From contig OY101121.1 of the NCBI GenBank assembly GCA_956465555.1, positions 1,450,722 through 1,514,721 of the forward strand: a DNA stretch of 64,000 nucleotides, read 5' to 3'. The stretch's first letter is position 1. Each line of letters begins with the position of its first letter. Below are positions 19,964 to 32,311 of the stretch, piece by piece. The notes under the pieces are model-generated. The model had not been told where the DNA came from, searched no databases, and worked only from the letters and a program-made list of their open reading frames with translations. Both the position numbers and the translations under genes were made by a program. Source of the stretch: Nitzschia sp. pyKryTriq1 (lineage: Eukaryota; Bacillariophyta; Bacillariophyceae; Bacillariales; Bacillariaceae).

Positions 19964-20628
19964 GAAGGAGTTGGCTAGTGTGAACATGCATTGATTTTCA
20001 AACAACATGCAGAAGTCCCATCCTGGACCATCCAATATCAATACTTTCCACTCGTTCCAGATGGGTATGTTGTCTGTGTTGTAGTGGGTCCCAGACAGTA
20101 CAGTACTACATCTAATCAGCCTTGCATCAGCACGTGTATACAATATAAATCCAAACACCGAAGATGCAACTATGACGATGATCGGTCGTCACGCACAGTC
20201 CTAAGAATTTTCAAATTCACGAGTCTTGTCAGATACTGACTAAAACTACCGGTGATCTCTCAACAAGATATTTTCCACCGATATACAATTGCTCTGTATA
20301 GCTTAAGACTCATGGGTTGTAATAAACCGAATAAATCTAGCCAAAGAGTGTAGGATAGTTGCAAGTAGTAACATGAAAGTTATAAAAGGTATTACGACCA
20401 GCAACAAGCGATCGATAACAGTCATTCTCAAATGACCCGACCGCTACTGACCTGACTAATATGACCACATCAATTCGGCGGGTCAAGACCACTGCGGCTC
20501 CATAATCAGGAGATGCCGCGTGCCAAAACTCGCCAGCACATGCCAATACCTGATTTCCTGCAAGTCCCTGGGTTTCCTGTAAAAGCCCCCGCATTTTCGA
20601 GTCCACATACATTCTACCTTTTGGGACC
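19487..20628. other. Intergenic region with CAGA microsatellite
   Basis: About 1.1 kb without a recognised gene, between the divergent ArfGAP and CDK-like genes. It holds the CAGA repeat at 19928-19962 and short palindromes near 19540-19560, 20097-20106 and 20247. Both promoters should lie here. Confidence 0.5.
19928..19962 (+). repeat. Tetranucleotide (CAGA)n microsatellite
   Basis: About eight to nine uninterrupted copies of the CAGA/GACA unit. Confidence 0.9.
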
Positions 20629-21981
20629 ATGGCACTAAAGCGACAACGCGGCGACGAGAGCCCCAAAGCTGCATTGAATTGTGATGATATACTACTCGAA
20701 CCATTCGGAGAAGAGTCAATTTCTGAGCTTGCGAAAGATGGAAACCCGAACTTTACCCGTGGAGCTTTTGGTGATATTTCCATTGCACTTCGTCGTCGAA
20801 AGCAATGCGACGAGAAATGTCCGCCATACGATTTTGTGGCCATAAAGACGATCGAGCAGGCGATCTCATCTCCTGGAGGTATGCAGTCCTTCGGCAAATC
20901 ATCGACTGAAGAAGCAATGCTGTCGCGTGATGTTTTCAACGAGCTGTGCGCACTTTCCCACTTGAACCCGCACCCAAACATCGTCTCATTGGTCGCTTGT
21001 TTCCCCTCGAAATTATCCTATGCGTCGTCCACCTCATTGTCCTTGGCATTCACATACTCTCCTGTGGACTTGCATTTGACACTAGAGTGGAGACGACGGA
21101 CGTGTTTGCCTCCTTTGCCGTTTCGGGCAATCAAGGCCGTGGCACAAGATTTGTTTGAGGCTTTGGCTCACTGTCACAAGCTGGGTGTGTTACACCGAGA
21201 CGTCAAGCCAGGAAACTTATTGGTTTCACCTTCTGGGGCGATTCAACTATGTGACTTCGGACTAGCAAAGCCTTTCCTAGATGAGCAGAATCGTCCAATA
21301 GCTAGTCTGCCGTCCCCTACACCTGGCGCGACAGGGACCAAGGGCATGTGCACATTGCTTTACCGGCCACCCGAGCTGTTGCTCGGAGGACCTGCCAACC
21401 ACCCTGCTATAGACATGTATAGTGCGGGTGCAGTCGTGGCAGAACTAGTAGCCGGAAAACCGCTTTTCGAAGGTCAAAATGTCATGGGACAGTTGTCTTT
21501 GGTCTTCGATCAACTGGGGACCCCGACTGACACTCGCTGGCCAGAAGCTCGACTCCTTCCAGACTATGGCAAACTAGAGTTTGCGCCCAGAGAACCTAAA
21601 CCTTGGCAGGAGAGTTTCCCTCAAGCAACAGAGCACAAAGATCTACCAGAATTTTTGGATCAACTTGTGAACTTGGATCCCTCCAAACGAATGTCTGCCT
21701 CCGAAGCTCTACATAGTCGCCTATTTCAGTCGCCCGCGCCGGGCGACGACACTAAGCCATTGACCAGTCCAGACTTTCGCCGGATACTTGTCCAAGAATT
21801 GACACCCATCAGTCTGAAGATTCCACCACTATTGGCACCCAATAATACCACCGTGATGACACGCCTAGCTCTTGACATGGCATCCAAGCGTCGGACATTC
21901 TTTTCTCAACGTCTCGCATCATGGAAGGGTGCGGATCTTTCCACAACTACACTGCAAGACATTATGGTTGACGCGTGCTAA
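20629..21981 (+). CDS. CDK-like serine/threonine kinase (CDK20/CAK-related)
   Basis: 450 residues, intronless. Kinase motifs in order: FTRGAFGDISIAL glycine loop, FVAIKTI (VAIK lysine), HRDVKPGNLL catalytic loop, DFGLAKPF, and LLYRPPELLLG, the CMGC-type activation-segment end. The GTP/WP segment (LGTPTDTRWPEARLLPDY) is typical of CDKs. An insert between DFG and the APE-equivalent (ASLPSPTPGATGTKG) lengthens the activation loop. The C-terminal helix is cyclin-kinase-like. It resembles CDK20/CCRK or CDK-activating kinases, but the exact subfamily is not certain. Nuclear or cytosolic signalling is inferred. Confidence 0.85.
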   Translation: MALKRQRGDESPKAALNCDDILLEPFGEESISELAKDGNPNFTRGAFGDISIALRRRKQCDEKCPPYDFVAIKTIEQAISSPGGMQSFGKSSTEEAMLSRDVFNELCALSHLNPHPNIVSLVACFPSKLSYASSTSLSLAFTYSPVDLHLTLEWRRRTCLPPLPFRAIKAVAQDLFEALAHCHKLGVLHRDVKPGNLLVSPSGAIQLCDFGLAKPFLDEQNRPIASLPSPTPGATGTKGMCTLLYRPPELLLGGPANHPAIDMYSAGAVVAELVAGKPLFEGQNVMGQLSLVFDQLGTPTDTRWPEARLLPDYGKLEFAPREPKPWQESFPQATEHKDLPEFLDQLVNLDPSKRMSASEALHSRLFQSPAPGDDTKPLTSPDFRRILVQELTPISLKIPPLLAPNNTTVMTRLALDMASKRRTFFSQRLASWKGADLSTTTLQDIMVDAC

Positions 21982-22111
21982 GAGTAAAGCTACGGTGGTT
22001 CAGCCGGAATGGCCGTATATTGGAATCGATGGGGGGGGGGGGGTGTACCGGTATACTCGTAGGTAGTGAAAGTGCGCTATTTGCCGGAAAAGATTAGACC
22101 ACTATGAAAAA

Positions 22112-22166
22112 CTACCAATACCCGGAGTAGTAGTTTGGAGGTGGTTGACCCTGTTGTTGAGGGTAC

Positions 22167-22198
<32 letters not shown>

Positions 22199-25100
22199 AT
22201 GCAACCATTGCAGCTGCTGAAGCTGAGATTGGAGCGCTTGCTGCTGTGGCTGTCCCGGCGCGTGGAAGTGCTGTTGTTGAAGACCCAGTAAGGCCTGTTG
22301 CAATTGGGGATGTAAGGATGGATCGAATTGCTGCTGCTGTGAGATTTGGGGCTGTACCACATAGTGCTGTGGATTCAGTTGGGCCAGCTGTTGCTGCTGC
22401 AAATAACCTTGCGGATATATTTGCTGGCCATGCAATGCGTTCGGTCTGTGTTCGTAGGACTCTTGTCTGCCAGTCGAAGGAATGTTGTACCCATTTTGTC
22501 CGCTTGAGCTATACTCTGACATGTAAAATTTTTGACCAGCTGGTTCGCCTATAGCCTGGTTGTTATGCAGATTCGATGAAGGCAATCTTGCATCTGCATT
22601 GTGATATCCAGATTGTTCTGAAGGAGGTATCTGGCGGATATTGCGGCTGTCGCCTGATGGCATTCGTCGTGATTCGTTCGGAGAGTCAAAGATGTCATCA
22701 AGATCGCTGCCACTTGCATCGAATTCTGAAGAAGTCTCTCGTGATGCATATCCATTCATCCCACTAGGGCTAGCCATCACCATTGGACTGTTTCCATATT
22801 GTTGCTGCCTGCGTTCCTCCATCGCGTTGTTGAACACATCTCGATGCGCTGGAGGCTGGCCAATTGACGTCCTATTACCCTGGCCAGGCTCGTTGAGGCT
22901 CGGGTTAGCCTGGGAATTGGCAGGCAGTGAGCTAGACATTTTTTGAAGAGCCTCCGTTTCGCAAGAGGTGATTAATTTCGCAAGATGCTCGTCGTTGGTT
23001 TGAAGGGTGTTCCGCTTTCGCAGAGTAACCGATGCGTAATTCAACCGCATCATGGTAGTTTTCCTCATGTCCGATAGCTTTGATTCTGGAATGGGATAGA
23101 CCCCTGCTTGGAGACATTTCTGGATCAGCTCTGCCAAATCCACTTGGTGTTGCATTAGAATGGCATTCGAGGTTTGCTTCCACTGATTGAGTTCGCGCTC
23201 CAGCTTCGCATCAGACGATGGCTTGGCTTGACCGAACGATTGTTGCTTTTGTAAATTGTTGATCGTTGCGCCAACAAGCTCCTTCGCCGCCTGTATTTTA
23301 GCCGCTTCCGTCTTTGCCAGCTCTGATCTCGCCCTCACTTCGGCTGCCTTTTGGAGGGCCCTCTTTTCCGCCATTTCTGAGGCCTGTTTGGCCATCTCTT
23401 TCTCCTTGCGGTCTCTTTCCGCCTTTTCCTGTTGTTGCAAATATAGATTCCTTTTGTTGATCTGCTTCTGTCTTCGTCCGAATGCGTCAAGGATCAATCC
23501 TGACACGTCCAAGTGTTGAGACGAAATCCAACACCCTTTTCGTTTCCCCTTGTTGACCACAAAATGTTCTACAATTCCGTTTGATGGATCTCTCTTCGTC
23601 ACTTTTACTACCTTCTGAATCTGAGCTTTACCGCGTCTGGCAACATTTTCACATGATTGGATAGTCTTAACAGGTGTTAGCATGTAGCCAATAAACCAAC
23701 AAACATACACATTTTCCCGCAGACTTCTTACCGACCGGTCCAAGAATGACTCTAGCACCCGAAGCTGAAGGACTAGTCCTTCGAAATCGTAGCATTGCTC
23801 CGTTTCTTTCCGCCACACATGAGAAAAGCTGACCTGCCCAACTTCATGGCTTGTTTGGTAGGCGACATGCGGTGCTTTAACAACGCCTCCATTACGGCCG
23901 AGCCGCTTCATCTCGTGCGGCGGTAGATTACCCATAGTCGCAAAAAGAATCCGCCCGCAGATTGGCCACTCGAGTTGTTTCTGGAATCCTCCTTTTACAA
24001 CTTTCTCGATTTTCGGTATCTTTCTCAGTTTAAAAACTTCTATGTGCGTCTCGATACTGTCTGACGCAGTAAGAGGCCTCTTGGCGCTCAGCTCCTGCGG
24101 CGGTGCAGCGTCTCCCGGCGTGTCCTTTTCCGTGACAACAGGAGCGTATCTGCCGGCAGATCGACGAGTTCGGCGTCTACTTGATGCAGGAGTGTCCAGT
24201 CGTCTCTTTTTCTTAGGCCGTTCAGCTTTCTTGGCAGCGGAATCATTATTGCTTACGTCGGGAGAAACGTTCGATGTTGATACCGCCAGATCAACAACCG
24301 ACTCATCTGGTTGTTTTGCTTGTGTCATAGTTCCAGGCGATGATTCGGGAGCCGATCTGCCCTGGGTTTCGATATCCATTTGCTTTACCGGCGAGGAGTC
24401 TTCGACGATATTTTCAGAACCAGTGGTTCCGCTGTTTGGAGTCGGGACGTTCAATCTCACTTGTACCGACACAACTTCATTCAGTGGGTCAAAATGTTCC
24501 GCTTTGTTCTCTTCAGTCGATCGATTTAGGGCTTGGTATCCCATCGTATCGACATGTACTCGGTTGCTGTCAGGCAGAACGTGAGTACCTCCGGTAGGTT
24601 CATTCTTTTCGGAAAGCCTTGGGCGACCGTCGTTCCCCGTTTCTTCCTGCGTCGCTGCGCCGGGCATAGGGATGTACGAAACTGGTGAATTGGTCACGAT
24701 CTGGGATAGGTCATTATCTGGGACTAGGGATACGGAGGACTGTATAGCAGCTTCACCACTTCCGCCCTCAGCATTTGGATTTGACTGTTTCGCCCCGACT
24801 GGTGTTGGCGCCTCATTGGCGATTTCCGTGACTGCTGTGATGATCACATTCTGGGACGTGCCATTGTCAGGTACCAGAGGTGCGGAGGAACTTGCAGCTT
24901 CACCGCTCCCACCCACAGCGTTTGGATTTGACAGCTTCATCTCGACTGGTGCTGGCGCATCGTTGGCGATTGCGGTTGCCGTGACTGGTTTACATGTCAC
25001 ATTTTGGGACATGTCATTGTCCGATACCAGAGGTGCGGAGGAACTTGCAGCATCACCGCTCCCACCCACAGCGTTTGGATTTGAAAGCTTCATCTCGACT

Positions 25101-28100
25101 GGTGCTGGTGCATCGTTGGCGATTGCAATTGCCGTGACTGGTTTAATGGTCGCATTTCGGGACATGTCATTGTCCGGTACTAGAGGTGCGGAGGAACTTG
25201 CAGCTTCACCGCTCCCGCTCTCGGCGTCTGGATTTGACAGCTTCACCTCGCCTGGTGCTGGCACCTCGTTGGCGATAGACGTGACTGATGCATCGTCCAC
25301 ACTCTGGGACGTTTCATTGTCCTGGACCAGGGATACGGAGGACTGTTTTGGACCCTCACCACTCCCACTCTCAGCGTTTGGATTTGATATTTTCGCCTCG
25401 ACAGGTACTAGTGCACTGTTGGTACTCAGGGATATGCCATTCTTTGGGAGCGGGGACACTGAGGGCTGTTTTCCGATTTCGCCACTCCCTGAAGTAGATT
25501 GAGGAGCAATGCTACTGTCAGCATTTTGATTTGACGGCTTGACCTGAGATGAAGAAGATGCCGCATTGCTTGCTCTCGCACCATCACCTATTTCGAGAAT
25601 TGTTGAGATGCCCGGCAAAGGTTTTTCGACATCTTCAGGCTTTGGAGGGGCAGCAGCTTTGATTTGCTTTCTCTTGCTCCTTGACGCCACGAGCGGTCTA
25701 CTGATATGCTCTCGGATTCCTTGCACGAAAAAATCCAAGGAGCAGCCTTCTTTCTCGCATACTCTCAGAATCGAATCTTCGGGAGTTTTCTCCCACGCGC
25801 GTTTTCGACTTTCTTGCTTCGCTGTCCAATCAGAAGGAAGATCTTCAAAATGACGGTCCGTATCAGTGACAACTTCGTCTCCTTTGATATGCGGGTTGTG
25901 AAACCACCCTTCTTCAAAGGCTCTCGAGTGGACACAATCGACAAGTTGCAGCAACAAACGAGCAAGCCTATTGATTGATCTTGCTTTTCGGACATTGTCG
26001 CGCCATTTCTCGTGCTTGGTCTTTTCCGTTCCTGCTTCCCAGAATTCGTTCACCAAACAAGCCTTTCGCAAAACGATTTCTAATCGGCTCATATATCCTT
26101 TGAATAAATTGTACGGATCAAAAAGGACCGCCTCGGAACGAAGGTTTTTTGATATCAGCACGTCGACGCTGAAATCCCGAATAAGACTGTCCGAAACCCG
26201 GTAGGTGCTACTTTTGGTGCATTCGCTCTCAAAATCCATTGTCATTAGTTTGGGTACCTGCGCACCCCCACCAGCGCTCATCCAAAGAGGAATTGGCGCC
26301 TTGCTGTACTTGGAGCTGTACATATTCGGGTCAAATGATTCAAGTGGCATCAGATATTGACGCAAAGGCGGAAAGTGAACAGTGGTTGAGTCCCCATCAT
26401 TGGGAATTTGCACTAGCGGCCATGCCTTCTTTATTGCGGGATCCATTTGATCAAGGATCTGCTTGACCACGTCTTTCGACAAGACAAGCGGCGAAGACTC
26501 TGCTCGATCTTCCGAGCGAGAGAAAACAAAACCATGAACCACCAGAAATTCTTTTCCTTCTGTCATCGAAGCAATTGTACTTTTCTCTTCCGGTAATGCC
26601 AAAGACATCACACCCTGTGCTGTTGACTGGGTTCCACCTGCGATAAGCATCGAAGTGGTCCCTTCTTGAGGATGATGCGAGGGGAACGCTGAAGGTCGCC
26701 ATAGGTCTATTCTGCTCCCCCCAGGCATAGTGTAGGGGGTCTGGGATAGATATTCAGCGTTCAAGATGCTTTGACGGCGCAGTTCCTCCATTTTTAGGGA
26801 TTCTTGGATGTCATCCACTGAGACCCAGTCGAGGGACGCTTTTGCGCCCCCTCGAAGCGGTCCGAAAAATGCTGGGTCGACCACTCTACATTCCGGGCAG
26901 AGCCATTTCCCATCGGGAAGTTGCTGTCCCATGGTCATGTCTAGACAGCCCCTGTGGTAACTTGACACGCAACCATCGCAGCAAAGTAACTCTCCTTCGC
27001 CGCCACACACGCCGCACTCGTCACCGTTGTCCAGATTTTCAAACTCTTCGTTGGTGGGCCATGCCCCATATGGGACAGTGTAGCAATCACCAACTGCTTT
27101 TCGTGTGCTGAATTCGGCGGATATTCCTTCTATGGACAAGAGCTGATCAATAAGAAATTCCAACATTATCACCTTGTCCTTTGGGGATAGCCGAAAATAT
27201 GGGACACCCGCTCTCAACTTTTTGAGTGGTTGGAAATGAATCCACTGCTGATCATACATCTTCTGTTCAAAATCGTCCGTGGTATCCTTGGGGTTGGTCG
27301 TTCTTTCTTTTGCATTGGTGTCATCCGGAGACTCTAACTCGGCGCCACACATGAAACCTCTCAAAGCCTTGGCAACGTCATCCTCCACCTCCAATCCTTT
27401 CCGCTTTGGTTCGCTCTGTGGTGGTTTGGATGCCGGGGCGCTACGATTAGCAGAAGCCATGCTACTCAAAATCGCCATTTGCTGCAAAAGAAGCTGTTGG
27501 TGCTGGTGGTGCCTCTGCCTCATTGATAGAGCATAGGCATCCATTACGCCCCCAGCTTGTGACAAGTTTAGTCCTCCCGCCGACATTGCAATGTTCTTAT
27601 TTTGACCCCCTGGATTTTGCATTCGCGTCATTTGTTGTAGTTGCTGTGCTTTCAATGCCTCTGCCATTTGTAAAAAATGCGATTGACCATGGAGCATACT
27701 TTTTTGTGGCAACGTGTCGGAAGAAAGAGGAAGCTTGGGACGGGGCTGCTGTTTCGATGAGTAGTTAGAGCCTGAGTGGGTTTGCTCCGAAGATGGCGGC
27801 GACTTGCCTGAGATGGGCAACCGCCTTCGATTGTTCCCTTTCAAGCCAGATTGGGGTTGGATGGGAGCACTGTTCTCCTCCGGGGAAACTTTGCTGCTAG
27901 AACTCTCGACAGTATTGAGTTGAGATGAATATTTCTCTTTAGCCTCGTGCTTTTCATAATCCATATCCTGCAAAGGCGCCGATTTTGGTTGGGGTTCACT
28001 TTGACTATCGCGGAACAGATCTTTCGTTACAGAAGAACCCACCTTTAGATCATTGAATTGTGGAATTTCAGCTTTGGTTGCCGTTGCTGGATCCATACTC

Positions 28101-29293
28101 GGGCATACGGGTACTTCAAGGTCCATGACCTTGGAGCCAGAAGTGGGCGGCGTTTTCTTTTTGGTTTCTGGTAGAGCAGGTACAGCAGGCGGCGAAGAGA
28201 GTGTCGCGGAGATAGTAGTGGCAGGGCGTTGTTGTTGGGTCTGCGATGGTGTATTTCGCTTGGGCTTCTTATTCGAGTTGCCACGACGACGTCCCCGGGG
28301 TCCTCTCCTCCAAGAACTACTACGATATTCAACCGAGTCGTCGTCTTCCTCTTCACCATCGTCCCCGTACTCACTATCGGAATCAGACTGATCCATCCCC
28401 TGGTATGCTCCCTGATTGTGTCCTCCCCGTTGCCCCCTTCCCAAGGGTTGTGGTGGTGCTGGGGCTGGGGCTGGTGGTTGCAGGAGCTGCCGTTGTTGTT
28501 GTTGAAGTTGCAATAAGAGTCGCAACGACTCACTAGTCGAAGCAGATGCAGATGATGAGGCGGCCATTCTCGCCCGGTGTTCGTCTTCATCCTCGTCGTC
28601 GTCATCGTTGTCGCCAAAAGCAGGGTAGTCAAACTCGTAGTTGTCAGTATCGACGGGCTGCATTCCGACCAGACGAAAATCCAAATGCGTCCCTTCGTCA
28701 TGGTAACTCGCAAACAACCGGTCTGCTGTCAAATTGCAGTAGTCGTCATAAAATAAGGGCCAAGAGAATCCATCCAAATAAGTCAAATTGTCTCCCCCTC
28801 GCAAAGGAATGCGAATATTGTCCAAGCTCCGGCGCTTGTGCAACGCCAGTCCCTTGGATTTGTACGAGTAGCCCAGGTGCAAATGCGGAAGGAGGATCCG
28901 TAGCAGTGCCACGTGCACTTGGCCCATCACCTTGTTCGGATACGGCAGATACAGGGCCCGCAAAAAGACATTCGGAGTAAAGGGCGAGAGTCGCAGCGTG
29001 ACACTCAAAGTCCGCAACAAGGAATACGCCGCCAGCGAGCGAAAGGCCAACTCGGGAGGGAAATCTCCCGGCAAGTCACAAGCCGAGAGAAGACTTTCAT
29101 CGGCTTGAATCACTCTCTGGCGCGTCTTGATATCTCGTAAGATTTCATCGGTGGAAGGTTGGGGAGGTGTCAATTTGCGTCGTTTAAAAGGGCGACGAGG
29201 GGCCTTGGAAAGAGGTACTTCGTAGAGCATTGGTGGGCCAGCTCGACGCCCTGCGCCGTAGATGGACGTTTGCACCAACCGTGGATCGTCCAT
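22112..29293 (-). CDS. DDT/PHD-finger chromatin protein with polyglutamine C-terminus
   Basis: 2,393 codons. Near residues 70-180 lies a DDT/WHIM-type helical region (DLPGDFPPELAFRSLAAYS). At about 750-800 a PHD finger is clear (CGVCGGEGELLCC, CPECRV), which reads histone H3 tails in related proteins. It is preceded by a WHIM-like KDKVIMLEFLIDQLL. Residues 1010-1180 continue the WHIM-like region; about 1260-1530 carry tandem 50-residue repeats. A long charged helix (about 1950-2030) and a glutamine-rich end follow. The architecture resembles plant PTM and BPTF/ISWI-associated subunits, so a nuclear chromatin-remodelling role is likely. Bases 23666-23731 look like a 66-nt in-frame intron. Low-complexity segments cover much of the rest. 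Confidence 0.82.
24690..25500 (-). repeat. Intragenic tandem repeats encoding about 50 residues each
   Basis: About six units within the DDT/PHD gene, each built on SGSGEAASSSAPLVPDND, then SQNV, then IANDAPAPVE and KLSNPNA. The two central units differ at only a few residues, and the outer ones are more diverged, as expected from slippage or unequal exchange. The periodicity also creates long open frames on the opposite strand. Confidence 0.85.
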
Positions 29294-29932
29294 GCTGATG
29301 GCTACGCAATCAGTCTAGTCTAGTTGAGTCTAGTCTAGTCTTAGTCTACTAGCACAAGAAGAGTACGCAATGTGATGGTGATCGAATGAATAATATATGG
29401 TCAAGCTTTTCGACAAGTTGTGGTTTGTGGTTGCTGCTGGGCCATGGTCGCAACACTCACTCCAACAACCGAAATGTGAGAAGCCGCGAATGATGCGGTC
29501 AAAAAAATCCGTCTGCCACCAACCAGATGATTATTTTACGGCGCAAATCTACGCGGCGCGCCAGCCATTCGCTTTTAAAGAAAAAGTGCGCCAGGTCTCT
29601 CCTGTACTCAACTGTGTAGAATTCAACGTTGGAACTCCAGTAAAGCCCGGCGCGCGGCTTGACGTGTGGCGGACAGACAGCTAGGATGCACTAAAATAAT
29701 ATTTTGAATTATTGAAATCACGTTTTCATAGCATCATAATGTACTCGTACAGTACATGGTATTCGTAGAAAGGCTAGTAGGTATGGTATAGTACGAATGT
29801 TAGAGTCTACTCGTACTCGGGCATGTACCAGTACAGTAGCAGTACTAGCAGGATTACAATAGCAGTACCGGGACTAGCAGTATCGTTTGAACCTGTAGAA
29901 TGTTGTTGTTTTATGCTGCAACAACAACGCCA
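29294..29932. other. Intergenic region
   Basis: About 640 bp between the start of the DDT/PHD gene and the 3' end of the membrane kinase gene. TCTAGTC-type direct repeats (29312-29345) and GTAC/CTCGTAC palindromic clusters (29740-29860) are present. No gene recognised. Confidence 0.5.
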
Positions 29933-32311
29933 TTACCGTTTTTCTGGAAGAGGCGCCAGTGCGGATGGTTGTTGCTCTTCTTGCTGCTGGTCTTTGTTTT
30001 TGTTCTTCTTGTTGTCGACATCCCCTTCTTCTTGCTTTATTTTCCCGTACTCCTCCTTGGCAAGTCTCAACATGCGGACTGCTTCAAAGATCTCGATTCG
30101 ATCCTCTGGCAGGTAACTCCAGCACCTTTCCATCACTTCTACTAGTTTCCCACTGATGAAACTTTGTGTCCGGTATCGTTCATCAATAAATGCCGTTTCT
30201 CCTTTTTTCATCTTTTTCTGTTCAAAGAAGAAGAAGAAGAAGAAGAAGAAAGGAAAGACAAAGGAAGAATCAGAGCACATAGTCATCAAATACTTTGGAA
30301 AAAGTAGGACTGCATAAGCATCATCTATCATCAAAGTCAAGTCAGGAGTCAACTTACATGAACCACTCCGTCGTCTTCATCTTCGTAGAACACCCACAGT
30401 CCGGTCAGCTATGTAATGCACCAGCACCAAACATCGTGTTAGAAAGAATAAATGAAATGCAGTTGTTCGCGTTGACACAACCAACTAATCCCTGCTTACC
30501 AAACCGTAAATATTGTTCCCAAAAGACCATATATCAATCTTCTCGTCCAGATCCTTTGCGGCGAATTCCTCCGGACTTCTATAGTTCCCATAGCCATGAC
30601 CGTTGTTATACTTGCAGTACTCGTGTTTTTCGGGATCAAACAATGGTATTTCGGCACGATTAAAGTCACCAAGTTTCAGGTGGCCATCGTTCGTCTCAAG
30701 CCATTGGCAAAGTTGGATGTCTGTAGTTCGTAGGAACAGAATAGAAAAAATGCAAGTGAATGAGAAATTGTAATGATCGCGGTGCGGGCTGGAAGAATGA
30801 TAAAGGCAATGCGCAAGTAAACTACTAACCATCGTGGATACTGCCAATCGAAGAATAACAATGCACGTTTAGTAAAAAGACAAGGGGGGTGCATAGACAC
30901 TCGTTCGAGTGAGGGCATTTTTGTTGTATCATACAATATTCAATACTTACATGAGACCATCCTTGAAACCATGGAGATCGGCAATGGATTCTGCCATGGT
31001 CAAAGCAATGTTCAGTTTCTCCTCGTCGGTATAATGATTCTGTGGGTTGAGCTTCTCTTCGTCGTGCAAGTCTACTTGCTTAATGTAGCCTTCACCTGGG
31101 ACTACAACCCCTTCGACTTCATATGGAATCGCTTCGACCCAAACAGCAAAGCCGCAGTGTCCAAAGAGGTCCACAATCCTGGGCGATTTCGTCAATCGTT
31201 CCATTATCAAGGCATCGTTCAAGTTGTACTTGAAGATTTCCATGTTGTAGTCGTGTTTCCATCGAGAAAGTTTGAGAATGCTCCTGACATCTTGCTGCAC
31301 CTGGTGAACCACCCACACGTCTCGCCAGTAGCCATGACTAATGTAAAAACTGTCGAACATTATTTGATCATCCCCCAAACCGGCTCGTTTCGGATCGAAG
31401 TCATAAGTAAGATCAAGTTCGTGGACAGCATTGCAGGAGGGATTGTACAGTTCCATCCAGCTCTGCCGTTGACACTTGCGGTCAAGATCTTGAATGTTCT
31501 CGTTGGTGTCATAGGCTGTCTCAACGTAATGCTTATCGGCGTGTATTTTTTCCAGATACTTCTCAGCCACCTCTGCTTCATCGGGTCGCGTGGAACGAGG
31601 TTTGCCAAACTCTCCCACAAAAATAAGGCCATCGAAGTACCCGCGTGAACCGGGGGTATGGACACGTGAGCTTGGCTGGAAGAAATGATGGAACAATTGC
31701 CAACCCCCCAGATCACTGTTGGAACTTTTGAAGTCGAAGCGAGATATCAACAGAGGAATTCGGTTGACTTCTTCGTCAGTAGCCGGACGTCCCGAAAAGC
31801 CTACTGGTATCGTGCGGAACAGGCCAGGAAAGAAACAGTAAAGACAAGCCAGGGCAAACGTGGCAGCTCCCGCGACAAGAAATAAATCGACGTAGTCCAT
31901 CGCCTTTCGACGCAGATGATGATTCCGTCGGTGTTTTTGTTTTCCATTATTGGAAGACAGAGGAAGTGACGACGCCCCCCTTGATTTCGATATTCTGCGC
32001 ATTGTCACCCAGCACGCTTGCCCGCAATCGGCCATACAGTGACATGGATGATTCAAAACAAACTGACCAAAGGAGCAGGAGCAGGCACTCCCGAACATTC
32101 TCTCTTCATGAGAGCCTCGTTCGCCTTTGCTTTCCGAATCTGAATCATCATCGTAGTAGTATTCATTGTTCGATGGGTCCTTCTTCTCTGCGGATCCTGG
32201 GGCAACAATATCCGGTCCTGGGGAGGGGACTTGGGTTCCAGCACGGCGTCGACGACGACTAGGAGTTTCGCCCATCATTGTTCTCGGTAGGAATGGAGCA
32301 TGCAATTGCAT
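29933..32311 (-). CDS. Divergent membrane-anchored protein kinase, five exons with 11-nt micro-exon
   Basis: Exons complement(29933..30217, 30358..30408, 30500..30720, 30830..30840, 30951..32311), 642 residues, phase consistent throughout. ATG at 32311; a later ATG-ATG pair before GETPS is also possible. A membrane span near VDLFLVAGAATFALACLYCFF follows a basic N-terminus. The kinase part shows ILKLSRW (candidate ATP lysine), ADLHGFKDGL, IIHDDIQLCQWL, LKLGDFNRAEI and YRSPEEF, then IDIWSFGNNIYGLLTGLW. So HRD is HDD, the loop asparagine is replaced and DFG is DFN. Diatoms carry many such kinases; activity is uncertain. The final exon is charged and glutamine-rich. Confidence 0.8.

Noticed and set aside
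20337-20981. 214-codon minus-strand frame
   Set aside because: Antisense to the start of the CDK-like kinase gene.
24672-25502. 276-codon plus-strand open frame, and 24042-24584 next to it
   Set aside because: Antisense to the repeated part of the DDT/PHD gene; the periodic DNA keeps the opposite frame open. No domain is seen.
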